A stretch of 64,000 bases of DNA from Cryphonectria parasitica EP155 (Eukaryota; Ascomycota; Sordariomycetes; Diaporthales; Cryphonectriaceae), in the NCBI RefSeq assembly GCF_011745365.1, contig NW_024468910.1, positions 5,071,172-5,135,171 of the forward strand, in the 5' to 3' direction. The translations under genes and the position numbers were made by a program. Numbering within the stretch: the first letter of the stretch is position 1; every line of letters begins with the position of its first letter. Positions 33,082 through 42,648 of this stretch are shown piece by piece. The notes below the pieces were generated by a model. It searched no databases. It saw only the letters and a program-made list of their open reading frames with translations, and was not told the origin of the DNA.

Positions 33082-35064
33082 ATGTCGAAGATGACTCCTC
33101 CCATGTTAACAGTCACCCACCACGGCGGCATGGCACCAACCAAGATGATAGTCTCGCCGCCCCGTATCAACCTGCGCAGGGCCGCCTCCTACAACGCCGC
33201 AGACCGAGGCCCGTTATCCTCCAGCTCCTCCAGGTTCGGCTTCGAACACCTCGCCTTTCACTCCCCGCCGCCGTCCCCGGGTTTGCCTTTACCACAACAG
33301 GCCCCGCGCAAGAGGAGAAAATCCTCCAACACGCCACGGCCCAGCCGGGTCATCCGGTGGTTTCTGTGGCTGTCTGGCTTGGTCCTGCTCTTCTTCGTAG
33401 CGGGCAGGTCCATTCAGCAGCATGACGGCGCTGCCGTCGTTGTCTCGGATGTGTTTGAGTGGGCTGCTTCGCAGTGGGATGAGAGGCGGGAATATGAGAT
33501 GATCGGACAGGACAGCCTGCCTGATTTCCCGACGCCTGTCGTGGTGACAGATCGGAGGGGAAGGGCGAAGTGGACCGTGTCGATTCCGCAGAGTCTTGGG
33601 TTCCCACTCTCACCCAGGGAGTATACGGATATGTGTGCCAAATGCAGGGAGGTTTCTTCGCGGGTGAAGGGGCTGCACTCGCACAAGGCTATGGGCATTG
33701 ATCAGATTACCATGCTGGGCAGCGGCGGCCTTGGCAGCAGCAGCAGCAGCAGCAGAGGAGAGGCTACCAACACGGCCGAGAACGACAAACACTTCGTCGA
33801 CGTCCGCGAGGCAGAAGGACAGCGCCTCTTGCCCCCAACCACACCAGGCAGCAAAGGGTCCGGCAAGAACGGCGAAAAGCTAGGCGTCGACGGCCACAGC
33901 CTCAGCCAAAAACGGATCTGCGCCTCCAGCCTGACCTTTGTGCTTGAGTCCGAGGACGCAGGGCTGGGAACGTCGCTTATGGCGCTGTGGATTGCGTACG
34001 GCACGGCCAAGAGGGAAGGACGGACTTTCTTCATCGACGATACGCGCTGGGCGTATGGCGAGTATACTTCGCTCTTCGAGACGCTTCCCGCTCCCGACTG
34101 TCGGCCTCCTCCGGCACATGAGCGGCTCCCGTGCCCGCGCCAAGCTCGGCATCTCGTCGTGTCTACGGCGACTGCACGTGAGGTGCTGGTTACCGATGAT
34201 GCAGCCCCGGACGAGGTGTACGTCGAAGGATTCTCCCTGGCCCAACGACCTGGCCAGAAGGCACTATACGCCTTGGCAAGAGAAGGATACGAGGCGCTGT
34301 TCCGACTGGGTGCGCAGGACAGAGATTACGTGGCACAGCGCGTGGAGGAGCACGCTGTGCGCAGCGACGGGAGGGCGGTTGGTGTGCATGTGCGACGTGG
34401 GGACAGGCGGCCTTTTGAGGCGCAGTACGCGGATTCGTACATTCCCCTGACGGCGTATGCGCAGGCGGCGAGAGAGGTGCTGGAAGCAGTTGGGGTTGTC
34501 GAGGACGACGACGAGAACCAGACAGCAAGGAACGCCAGTCTTGTGGTTCTAGCGAGTGATGATCCGCTTGTTTACGAGGCGGAGGAGTTTACTGGGGCTG
34601 GGGAGGATCTGGTGCGAGCCCAGGAGCTGATTCGGCTGGCGGGAAAGGAGGATGATGATAAGGAAAAGAAGGAACAAGAGGAGAAGAAGAAAAAGAAGCA
34701 GACGAACAAGTATGTCATGCACAAGTTTGAGGAGGAGACGTTTGGATGGGAGGGAGGTTTCTTTGGGGCCATGTTTTGGAACTTGGGAGGACAAGGAGGA
34801 GGAAGTAGTGCATCGACATCGACGACGACAACAACAACAGTGACGCCCTCAGAGGACACAACGAGGCTGCGAAGTTACATGGGGAGGGCATACTTGATGG
34901 ACCTGGCAGTGCTGGCGGAGACAAAGGGAGGAGGTGTGGTTTGTGCGGTGAGCGCGACGGGATGTCGGCTGTTGGCGGTGATGATGGGAGAGGAGAGAGC
35001 GTTTGAGAAGGGGCAGTGGAGGAACGTGGATGGCAATTTTGGATGGAGTGGGTTTGTCTGGTAG
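33082..35064 (+). CDS. Type II membrane glycosyltransferase, FUT8/NodZ-like
   Basis: An intronless frame of 660 residues. A basic cytosolic tail (RKRRKSS...RVIR) precedes one membrane segment at about 91-108 (VIRWFLWLSGLVLLFFVAG), giving Golgi-type II topology. The lumenal part has LESEDAGLGTSLMALWIAYGTAKREGRTFFIDDTRWAYGEY, typical of the nucleotide-sugar fold entry of alpha-1,6-fucosyltransferase-like proteins. It also has GVHVRRGD (434-441), the counterpart of the HxRRTD donor-binding motif of FUT8/NodZ. Near the C-terminus, DLAVLAETKGGGVVCAVSATGCRLLAVMMGEE fits the last conserved block. A Glu/Lys-rich insert (about 518-545) separates the blocks. Many filamentous fungi carry such genes, but the donor and acceptor are generally not established, so fucosyl transfer is an inference. 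The start lies directly after a (CA)n tract and keeps the full cytosolic tail. Confidence 0.68.
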   Translation: MSKMTPPMLTVTHHGGMAPTKMIVSPPRINLRRAASYNAADRGPLSSSSSRFGFEHLAFHSPPPSPGLPLPQQAPRKRRKSSNTPRPSRVIRWFLWLSGLVLLFFVAGRSIQQHDGAAVVVSDVFEWAASQWDERREYEMIGQDSLPDFPTPVVVTDRRGRAKWTVSIPQSLGFPLSPREYTDMCAKCREVSSRVKGLHSHKAMGIDQITMLGSGGLGSSSSSSRGEATNTAENDKHFVDVREAEGQRLLPPTTPGSKGSGKNGEKLGVDGHSLSQKRICASSLTFVLESEDAGLGTSLMALWIAYGTAKREGRTFFIDDTRWAYGEYTSLFETLPAPDCRPPPAHERLPCPRQARHLVVSTATAREVLVTDDAAPDEVYVEGFSLAQRPGQKALYALAREGYEALFRLGAQDRDYVAQRVEEHAVRSDGRAVGVHVRRGDRRPFEAQYADSYIPLTAYAQAAREVLEAVGVVEDDDENQTARNASLVVLASDDPLVYEAEEFTGAGEDLVRAQELIRLAGKEDDDKEKKEQEEKKKKKQTNKYVMHKFEEETFGWEGGFFGAMFWNLGGQGGGSSASTSTTTTTTVTPSEDTTRLRSYMGRAYLMDLAVLAETKGGGVVCAVSATGCRLLAVMMGEERAFEKGQWRNVDGNFGWSGFVW

Positions 35065-35332
35065 GCGCGATGAGGAGAAGGACGTGGAAGGAGGAAGGAA
35101 CGAGGCGTCTAGTCTGGATGTGCATTGTCATGGCGTTGGATGGTTTTTGATCCAAGGAGCATCTTGGTCCGACTTTTGGACAAAGTCGTTTTCTTTTATT
35201 TTTTATGATACCATCATCCTGTGTGCTGTTCCTAAAAGAGGAGAGTAGCAGATTACATTCGCTGGACAAAATTATAAATCTTCAATCTACTTGATGCAAG
35301 AGTCGAGGGAACGATGTGCTTTGGATTGTTGT

Positions 35333-35370
35333 GAGGAGGAGGAGGAGGAGGAGGAGGAGGAGGAGGAGGA
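35333..35370. repeat. (GGA)n microsatellite
   Basis: About 12 GGA units on the plus strand in the glycosyltransferase 3' region. Confidence 0.95.
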
Positions 35371-35784
35371 CATAGCATGTATAAATGATGTATGCTGACA
35401 CATCAGAAACCAAACGTTCGTTGATTGGTTGGCTGGTGTTAGGCCCCTGACATACCTCCAGAGAGTTGTCCCTCCCTCTCTTTTACCTTATCGTCCTCTG
35501 TAATCTTATTCGTATTCGGGTCCGGGTTGTATACATGTACCGTGTACCCGTTAGGAGTTGGTGCCACGGAAGGGAAAAGGGCCCACGCAACCGTACGAAA
35601 AGGAACGAAAACGAAAAAGAAAACTGGGCTTCCTCGAGGGCCCCCTCCCACCTTTGACAGATCACCACAGCTTTCCTCAGTTCATGCAAGATGATGTGGG
35701 ATGTGCAATGGCATGATCTTGAGGCCTAGGACGAGAAATATCGTCCTCGATGTGCCCTGTACATGGGGCAGGTGGGTCGTGCTG

Positions 35785-35836
35785 ATTGGTCAATTGGGAT
35801 TTGCACCCCACAGGGGGTGGACCCCCTAAAAATTGG
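35785..35836 (-). promoter_or_regulatory. Cluster of three CCAAT boxes upstream of CYP51B
   Basis: ATTGG (CCAAT on the minus strand) occurs at 35785-35789, 35793-35797 and 35832-35836, about 335-385 bp before the start codon. In Aspergillus the CCAAT-binding complex controls cyp51 genes and sterol synthesis, so these are plausible sites. No unambiguous sterol regulatory element (SrbA/SREBP site) was recognised. Confidence 0.5.
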
Positions 35837-35844
35837 GATGCTGC
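35803..35844. other. Copy A of a bipartite palindromic element
   Basis: GCACC, four bases, AGGGGGTGGACCCC, a 12-base AT-rich spacer, then ATGCTGC. A second copy with the same order and spacing of its left half lies at 56284-56322. Confidence 0.6.
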
Positions 35845-36169
35845 TGCTTGGCTGGCCAGTAGCCTGCTCCTAAACCACCACTAATGGGTGGTGCTAGAGA
35901 TCGTCACTAAAAAAAAGAAACGGTGACCGCGACTGGTTTGTTACGTTTTGGTGATACTACTTAACCATCCTCACCCTCGTCTTGATCCGTCCTCTTTCCT
36001 CCTTACATCCACCCCTTTTCTCTCTCCCACCGTCAAACCCTCCCCTCCCATTTTCTTCCACTTTTTTTCTTTTTCTTTGAGACTCACCACCACCACCCTC
36101 CTTCTCTTCCTCCTTCGACTTCTGACCCCCTTACGCGCCAAGGAAAAAGAACACAATACAACGCCCATC

Positions 36170-37967
36170 ATGGGTCTTCTCGAGGAGGTGGCGGGACCCT
36201 TGTCCCATCACTACTCCCAGCTGTCTACGCCGCTCCAGGTTGTCGTCTTTGTTGCCGGCCTCGTCGCCGTGTCTGTCGCCGTCAATGTCGCCAAGCAGAT
36301 CTTCTTCAAGAACCCAAATGAGCCGCCTGTCGTCTTCCACGTGTTCCCCTTTATCGGCAGCACCATCACATACGGCATGGACCCGCCTAAATTCTTTGTC
36401 GAGAACAGAAAGAAGGTGAGGAGAAGCCCACCACCAGACGTTGAGATGCACAGATATTCCAGCAGACTGGCTCCTCCTGCGTCGTGCTCCCAAAGCCATA
36501 CAAATCCGCTAACTTGGCCCTCACCATGCAGTTTGGCGACATCTTTACCTTTATCCTCCTGGGCAAGAAGACCACCGTCTACGTCGGCCCCGAGGGCAAC
36601 GAGTTCATCCTGAACGGCAAGCACAAGGATGTCAACGCCGAGGAGATCTACAGTGTCCTGACCACGCCCGTTTTTGGGAAGGATGTCGTCTATGACTGCC
36701 CCAACAGCAAGCTGTTGGAGCAGAAGAGGGTGTGTTCTTGTTCCGAGAGAGAGAGAGAGTTACTTGGATGTGTGACTGTTGAAGCGTCTTGCTGACTTCT
36801 TTCCTCCCCTCCCCCAACAAACAGCTCATCAAGGCTACCCTCACGACTGAGGCCTTTAGACAATACGTGCCCATCATTTCGGACGAGGTCAACTCGTACT
36901 TCAAGAAGAACCCGGCCTTCAAGGGCCAGTCAGGCGTCGTGGACATCTCGCAGAAGATGGCCCAGCTCACCATCTTCACCGCCTCCCACTGTCTGCAGGG
37001 CAAGATTGTCCGCGACCAGTTCGACGAGTCCCTGGCCGACCTCTACCACGACCTTGACATGGGGTTCACCCCGATCAACTTTATGCTCCCCTGGGCGCCG
37101 CTTCCCCGAAACCGCCGCCGCGACCAGGCTCGCGAGACGGTTGCCAAGATCTACCGCGACACCATTGCCCGGCGTCGCCAGAGCGGCGAGAAGGGTGCCA
37201 AGGATATCATGTTCCACCTGATGAACTCCACCTACAAGAACGGCCAGGCCGTGCCCGACCACGAGATCGCGCACATGATGATCGCCCTGCTGATGGCAGG
37301 CCAACACTCGTCGTCGGCTACATCGACCTGGATCATGCTGCGCCTGGCCTCGCGCCCGGACATTATCGAGGAGCTGTACCAGGAGCAGGTGCGCGAGCTG
37401 GGCTCGGCCGACAAGCCCCTCGAGTACGAGGACCTGGCCAAGCTCACCCTGCACGCCAACGTCATCAAGGAGACTCTGCGCCAGCACGCCCCGATCCAGT
37501 CCATCCTGCGCAAGGTCACGTCGCCCATGCACGTCCCGGGCACCAAGTACACCATCCCCACCACGCACAACCTGCTCGCCAGCCCGGGTGTGTCGGGCAA
37601 CGACCCAGAATACTTCCCCGAGCCCGAGGAGTGGGAGCCACACCGGTGGGGGGCCGACTCGTCGCTGGCGCCCAGGCTCCCCGTCAAGAACGAGGACGAG
37701 GAAGAAAAGGTGGACTACGGCTACGGCATGATCAGCAAGGGCGCCTCGTCGCCCTACCTGCCCTTTGGCGCGGGCAGGCACAGGTGCATCGGCGAGCAGT
37801 TTGCCTACCTGCAGCTGCAGGCCATCATTGCCAATGTTGTGCGCCTCTTCAAGTTCAGAAGCGTCGATGGGTCGACCCGCAAGGTGCCGGGCACCGACTA
37901 CGCCTCGCTCTTCTCCAAGGCCCAGGAGCCGGCCGAGATCTTTTGGGAGAAGCGGGAGACGGCTTAA
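36170..37967 (+). CDS. cyp51B: Lanosterol 14-alpha-demethylase CYP51B (ERG11)
   Basis: Three exons (36170-36415, 36532-36729, 36825-37967) give 528 residues, the CYP51B size. An N-terminal membrane helix (about 18-40) anchors it in the ER. It oxidatively removes the 14-alpha methyl group of lanosterol or eburicol in ergosterol synthesis. Visible signatures are [10 protein letters not shown], the substrate-recognition block [20 protein letters not shown]-helix [12 protein letters not shown], ExxR as E364-xx-R367, the PERF-like EPHRW, and the heme ligand loop [10 protein letters not shown] with Cys469. FGAGRHRC and the overall length favour the B paralogue over CYP51A. Both tyrosines linked to azole response when changed (Y122 and Y136; Y136 is the classic resistance position) are wild type, as are the Gly in FIGST and Met in NFMLPW. 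No second reductase or sterol gene is adjacent. Confidence 0.97.
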
Positions 37968-39032
37968 GAAGGATCCGCCGTCAGCCGACCTTTTTCTTGT
38001 TTCCTTGTTTAGTGTCGTCTTTCCTCTTTCCCATAGATATGATGAACTGGAGCTATGTACATACGAGTTAGATGCGGACTGATTGCACGCCAAGGAAAAA
38101 GAACAAGAACTGGACCAATCAATGCGGTCTTGAATGTGTGGGGGTCAGGAAAAGTGGTTGGTGGGGGTGGTTGTGCTGCTGCTTTCCTCCTCTTTTTCCC
38201 TCTTTCCACCTTTTTAGCTTCTCTCTCTGCTCTGTATTATCAGAGAGTTCGGTTGGAGGGAGGTTTTGTATAGATTCACGCACGCACACATGCACACACG
38301 CACAACTATGATAGATAATAATCTCTAATGCCTCTCTGTTGAAGGAATATCAATGACTTGATCAGACGTAAGCTCGTTTCTATATGAGATAAATTGTCAG
38401 GTCAAGCTTTCTGTCAGTGTCTCAGGTGGCACTCCCGTGCTACCGTAACAACGAGGGGTCCTGCCGGTTCTCCCATTTCCCTCTTTGCACAGACAAAAAG
38501 GTGATGGTGTTGCGTTTCAGGGGCTGGCGAGTGTTGATGGTGACATGGCTGAAACGCTGAAACGCAGTCCCACGACGAGGTTCTCCTCAAGACGGGGTCC
38601 AGACCATTTTTTTTTTTTCTTCTTCATTTTTCCCTTTAAAAAGACAAAAGAAAGACTTGCTCGATGACTTTGTGTTTTCTTCCCCTTCGTTCTTTGATTC
38701 ATTGTTTGCTTTCTTTCTTGTGTGTGAGTTGGGAAGGTTCTTGTAATTACTTGAGTAGCACTTCATTGCCCTTTTTGGGAGGTCCAGTTGTACTCGGCTC
38801 AGGGTTCTCTTAAAAAACGTCATACATCACTTACAAATACCCTTCGCGCGTTGCTCGGAAGCGGCTCACGTCTCGACACTCGTCAATCAACGCTCGTCAA
38901 TCGCCCACGACCTTTTCCTCACAAACGGAACAGACGAACTGGTCTTCCACTCTAATTCATTGCCTTGTTCTTCTCGCATCTCAGTATTTCAACTTATAAT
39001 AGACACAAAGAACGCGACACAAAGACACAAAC
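37968..39032. other. Intergenic region between CYP51B and the DUF3074 gene
   Basis: About 1.07 kb with no supportable gene. It has short T runs near 38609 and an AC-rich leader (ACACAAAGACACAAAC) directly before the start at 39033. Confidence 0.55.
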
Positions 39033-40163
39033 ATGGCCACTCCTCACCAAGAACAAGACACCACTCCATCCTCCTCTTCACCCTCCTCTTCCTCCTCCTT
39101 ACTCCGTCTAAGCGGCCTCAAAACCACCCAGCTCCCCTCCCCCACCGCCCCGGCCGAGGCCCTCCAACCTTTCCTCACCTCCCTCCTCCAAGAAGCCATC
39201 CCCCTCATCAGCTCCGCGTCCCCTCCTCCTCCTCCTCCTCCTCCTCCTTCTCCTCCCAGCGGCCCGGCCAACCCCAAACCACTCTGGAAACCCAAAGGCA
39301 CCAAGACCTTTGCCGAGTCCACAGCGCCTGTCCACCTCACCGAGAGAACCATTCCTTCTTCTTCTTCTTCTTCTTCTTCTTCTTCTTCTTCTTCTTCTTC
39401 TTCTTCTTCTTCTTCGTCCTCTACCAAAGGCGATACTTGGGCCTGCCGCCGCTCGCTGCACGCCGACGCCCCGCGCAAGGGAACAGCGTCGTGGGCCGAG
39501 TTTGTGCGGTGTATCCGGGATGAGCACGCTGCGACCGAGGAGGCGTTTACGCCGACTGTCGTGGGGCATCGGGTTGGGGTGCGCTGGGAGGGCGCGGCCG
39601 GGCTGGGGCCGGTGGAGATGGAGGTGGAAGCAGGAGCAGGAGCAGGAGGAAGAGAGAAGAGGTGGTGGGGTGGGTTTCGGATGGTGGTGGTGGAGATGAT
39701 GCACAAGGTCCCTGCGCCCTTGAAGAAGCGCGTGTTTCCTGTCTTGCAGGTCATCTGCTCTGCGTATGCTGGTCGTGGGGAGGCAGGAGAGGAGAAGGAG
39801 GAAGAGGAGTTTCTGGTGATCAGCGTGCCGGTTTCAGACTGGGGGAGCAGTACTGCGGAGGGGGAGGGGGAGGAGTGGAAAGGGCGGGCGGAGCTGAGTG
39901 CCGAGAAGGGGGTTGTGGTGGGTGCGTATGTGAGTGTGGAGAGGGTGCGGCGGGTGGTGTCTCCTCCTCAGACGGGAGAAGGAGGAGGAGGAGGAGGAGG
40001 AGGAGAGCAGGGACAGATCGAGTGGGTTATGGCTACGGCGAGTGATGCCAAGGGGGTCCTGCCCATGTGGGTGCAGACGAGGGCGGTGCCTGGGGCCATT
40101 GCCAAGGATGTCAGCTTGTTCCTTGGGTGGCTTGATAGAGAGAGGGGGGAAGACGAGTGTTGA
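39033..40163 (+). CDS. DUF3074 START-like domain protein
   Basis: An intronless frame of 376 residues. The fungal DUF3074 signature is seen as WACRRSLHADAPRKGTASWAEFVRCIRDEHAATEEAFTPTV (from about 134), VVEMMHKVPAPLKKRVFPVLQV, FLVISVPV, VVGAYVSVERVRRV and the C-terminal IEWVMATASDAKGVLPMWVQTRAVPGAIAKDVSLFLGWL. This family has a START-like (Bet v 1 superfamily) fold, so lipid or sterol binding is a reasonable guess, but no ligand is known. Three low-complexity inserts interrupt it: a Pro run (about 66-75), 22 consecutive Ser (109-130) from a TTC microsatellite, and a Gly run before GEQGQ. They lie outside the conserved blocks. Two genes away is a sterol enzyme, but nothing shows a functional link. 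Confidence 0.85.
   Translation: MATPHQEQDTTPSSSSPSSSSSLLRLSGLKTTQLPSPTAPAEALQPFLTSLLQEAIPLISSASPPPPPPPPPSPPSGPANPKPLWKPKGTKTFAESTAPVHLTERTIPSSSSSSSSSSSSSSSSSSSSSSTKGDTWACRRSLHADAPRKGTASWAEFVRCIRDEHAATEEAFTPTVVGHRVGVRWEGAAGLGPVEMEVEAGAGAGGREKRWWGGFRMVVVEMMHKVPAPLKKRVFPVLQVICSAYAGRGEAGEEKEEEEFLVISVPVSDWGSSTAEGEGEEWKGRAELSAEKGVVVGAYVSVERVRRVVSPPQTGEGGGGGGGGEQGQIEWVMATASDAKGVLPMWVQTRAVPGAIAKDVSLFLGWLDRERGEDEC
39357..39422 (+). repeat. (TTC)n microsatellite inside the DUF3074 coding region
   Basis: Codes for 22 Ser in frame, mainly TCT, with TCG and TCC codons near the 3' end. Length variation between strains would keep the frame. Confidence 0.95.
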
Positions 40164-41381
40164 GGCGGGAACTGGCAACTGAGGGAGGGAAAAGATGGGG
40201 TTGGTCCGACTCGCTAAGGAGGAGGGTGTTTGTTTGGCTGGTGTGCATGTCGTAAGCTGTCATGGATGAGGGTTTGCTCTTTGCAAGATGTGGAAGAAAG
40301 GGCGTCGTCTATGTACAGCTCTGATCCTACTTGATGGTGGTGAATTAACTAAGGGTGGAGGCCGGGCTGGACTCGACCATCTCAAACGGGAAAGTAATAT
40401 CAAGGTAATGATAATCAAGATGGTATTGATGAATTGGATGGTATCAGAGGAGCAGCATAGACAGCGGAGATCTGTGAGATTTGTGCATATAGAACGATAT
40501 TCAATCTTATGCCTTTCTGTTTCATTTCTTTTTCTTTTCTTTTAGCATGATATATTTTCAGGTGACTCTTTGGGTATGTCCTTTCTTTCTATCTTTACAA
40601 TTCCCTTTCTTCTCTTCATCCCTCTGTGGACGGTCAAGGCTGCATAGCTCAATATGCACGACAATCCGAAGCCCGCCTCTGAACACTCATTTATTTAGCG
40701 TTATGAACCCAAGTACCGTAACGATCTTGCACAATCTATATATTATGACTCTGTAATTCAGGCTCCAGTCCAGATAGTTGAAGAATATGTTTGCATTGGC
40801 CCTTTTTTTTTTTTTTTTTCTTGTCTTTTCCTCTTTCCCTTCCTTTCCTTCTTTTCCCCTTCCTCTGATTTGTTGTTTATATCAAGAATGCCCAGGTGTC
40901 AACCAGGGTTGTGCCCGTCAGGATCCATCTAGCCGCATTCAACATCTTACCTGCATGAATCTTGCCTGGCCAGACTGTCCTGGATACCATCTACGGCCAG
41001 AAGAAACAGGTTATGTGGTAAAAGTTCTACATAGGCAGTGGGAGGAGGAAGAGGAGGTGTGGGTCTCACATGACCAATTTCCCAACTGACAACATTAATC
41101 AGACAAGGCACGCCCACGCCCTATTGTACATGCGAGACTTGACATTATTGACAACTTCATCTGTATATTGGAGTAGTCATAATAATATATGGATATAAAA
41201 CGCAACTGTTTCTTTAGTTTTATATAAGCCTACAACAAATTCCCATCTACTTATCTCATCTCGACTCCTATCAATACTTCAAAACCAACTTAATCATCTC
41301 TCATCTTACACACCACACAATATATCAAACCACACCTCAACCCAACCCAACCCATCCATCCATCCTCCTCTTTAACAAAAA
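40164..41381. other. Intergenic region upstream of the S66 peptidase gene
   Basis: 1.2 kb, AT-richer than its flanks, with a T-run near 40802 and no gene seen. TATATAA at about 41221-41227 lies 155 bp before the start at 41382, and CA-rich leader DNA follows. Confidence 0.55.
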
Positions 41382-42482
41382 ATGACCTCCCCCACCCTCA
41401 TCATCACCCCCAAAGCCCTGCCCCCAGGAGGCACAATAGCCTTCCTCTCCCCCTCGGCACGAATGCACGAATCCCACCCCCTCCCCACCCAGCGCGCCAC
41501 CCAAGCCCTCGAGGCCCAGGGCTACAAGGTGAAGACCATCCACCACCCCGAGGACCCAGCCACCACCACCATCGCCAGCCACATCGAGACCCGCAAGCAG
41601 GAGCTCCTCGCCGCCTTCGCAGACGACTCCGTGCACGCCCTCGTCTGCATGGTCGGCGGCACCACCCTCACCGAGCTCGTCCCCGCCCTCCTGCACGACC
41701 AGGCCGCCCTGCGCCTCATCCGCGCCCACCCCAAGATCCTCGTCGGCTACAGCGACATCACCATCCTGCACTGGCTGCTGTACACCCAGTGCGGCCTGCG
41801 CACCTTCTACGGCCCCACCGTCGTCCCGGAGCTGGGCGAGGCGCCCCGCCCCGACCCGTACTCGCTCCGCCACCTCCTCGACGCCATCGCCCGCCCCCAC
41901 CAGCCCGTCGGAACCATCCGCCCCGCTGCCTCGTGGCGCACCGCCAACCCGGCCTACTTCGCCGACCCGGCCTCCCTGGCGCCCGCCCCGTACGCGCCCA
42001 ACCCGGGCTGGACGTGGCTGCGTCCCGGACGGGCAGAGGGCCGTATCTTTGGCGGCTGTTTGTCGCTCGTCGTCAGGCTGGGCGGCGTGCGCCAGCTCAA
42101 CCCAGACTGGCACGGCCGCGTCGTCTTTCTCGAGACCGCCATGGCCGAGTCTGATGAGGACAAGGGCGTGCCGGTGGAGAGGATCCGGTCCCAGCTGGCG
42201 GATCTGGTGGCGCAGGGCATCTTTGATCGCGTCGCCGGTGTGGTCTTTGGCCGCTTCTTTGGCTATGGGGATGAGCAAGGGAGGAAGGTCGTGGAGAAGC
42301 TCGTGAGGGAGGTGCTGGTCGAGAACGAGTGGGTGCGGAATGAGAAGTTTGGCGCGTTTCCCGTCTTAATGGGCGTGGACTTTGGGCATACCAGTCCTAT
42401 GATTACGATTCCCATGGACGCAACTGTGAAGTTGGACTCGGAGCAGGATGCTTTTGAGATTCTGGAGCCGGGTGTGTTATAG
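41382..42482 (+). CDS. S66 family peptidase (LD-carboxypeptidase/MccF-like)
   Basis: An intronless frame of 366 residues. The S66 catalytic triad can be placed: Ser124 in the elbow GYSDIT, Glu251 in VVFLETAMAES and His336 in DFGHTSPM. The N-terminal IAFLSPSA and CMVGGTTLTEL, and the later RIFGGCLSLV block, also fit. In bacteria the family trims murein tetrapeptides (LdcA) or inactivates microcin C and related peptidyl-adenylates (MccF). Fungi lack murein, so a MccF-like detoxification of aminoacyl-nucleotides or peptide recycling is more plausible, but this is inference. There is no signal peptide, so it should be cytosolic. The start follows an A-rich leader (AACAAAAAATGACC) and a TATA box 155 bp upstream. 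Codons are strongly C-ending, like the neighbours, so any transfer from bacteria would be old. It is convergent with the carboxylesterase gene. Confidence 0.9.
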   Translation: MTSPTLIITPKALPPGGTIAFLSPSARMHESHPLPTQRATQALEAQGYKVKTIHHPEDPATTTIASHIETRKQELLAAFADDSVHALVCMVGGTTLTELVPALLHDQAALRLIRAHPKILVGYSDITILHWLLYTQCGLRTFYGPTVVPELGEAPRPDPYSLRHLLDAIARPHQPVGTIRPAASWRTANPAYFADPASLAPAPYAPNPGWTWLRPGRAEGRIFGGCLSLVVRLGGVRQLNPDWHGRVVFLETAMAESDEDKGVPVERIRSQLADLVAQGIFDRVAGVVFGRFFGYGDEQGRKVVEKLVREVLVENEWVRNEKFGAFPVLMGVDFGHTSPMITIPMDATVKLDSEQDAFEILEPGVL

Positions 42483-42648
42483 AAGAGTGAGTGAGTGGGT
42501 GGACGTAGATAAAAAAGTGCAAAAGACTACAAAATGGCGTTGGTCGGCTTCTTTTTCGTCCTTACTTATTCATATATATATATATATAATTAATATAATT
42601 AGCTACAGAGAGGTGTATACTCGACAACAACACACTTGCCTTGGTACT
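42483..42648. other. Convergent spacer with (AT)n
   Basis: 166 bp between two convergent stop codons, with an (AT)n tract at about 42571-42590. It must serve both transcript ends. Confidence 0.7.

Larger units (their letters stand above)
35065..36169. other. CYP51B upstream intergenic region
   Basis: Contains the glycosyltransferase 3' end, a (GGA)n microsatellite (35333-35370), three ATTGG (CCAAT) boxes, the roughly 40-bp element at 35803-35844, a short CCACC/GGTGG inverted repeat near 35876-35893, and a CT-rich leader before 36170. No additional gene seen. Confidence 0.6.

Noticed and set aside
36930..38093. 387-codon minus-strand frame
   Set aside because: Antisense of CYP51B exon 3, open because of the strong third-position C bias.
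41337..42278. 313-codon minus-strand frame
   Set aside because: Antisense shadow of the S66 peptidase; Gly/Val/Asp-rich composition typical of reversed high-GC codons.
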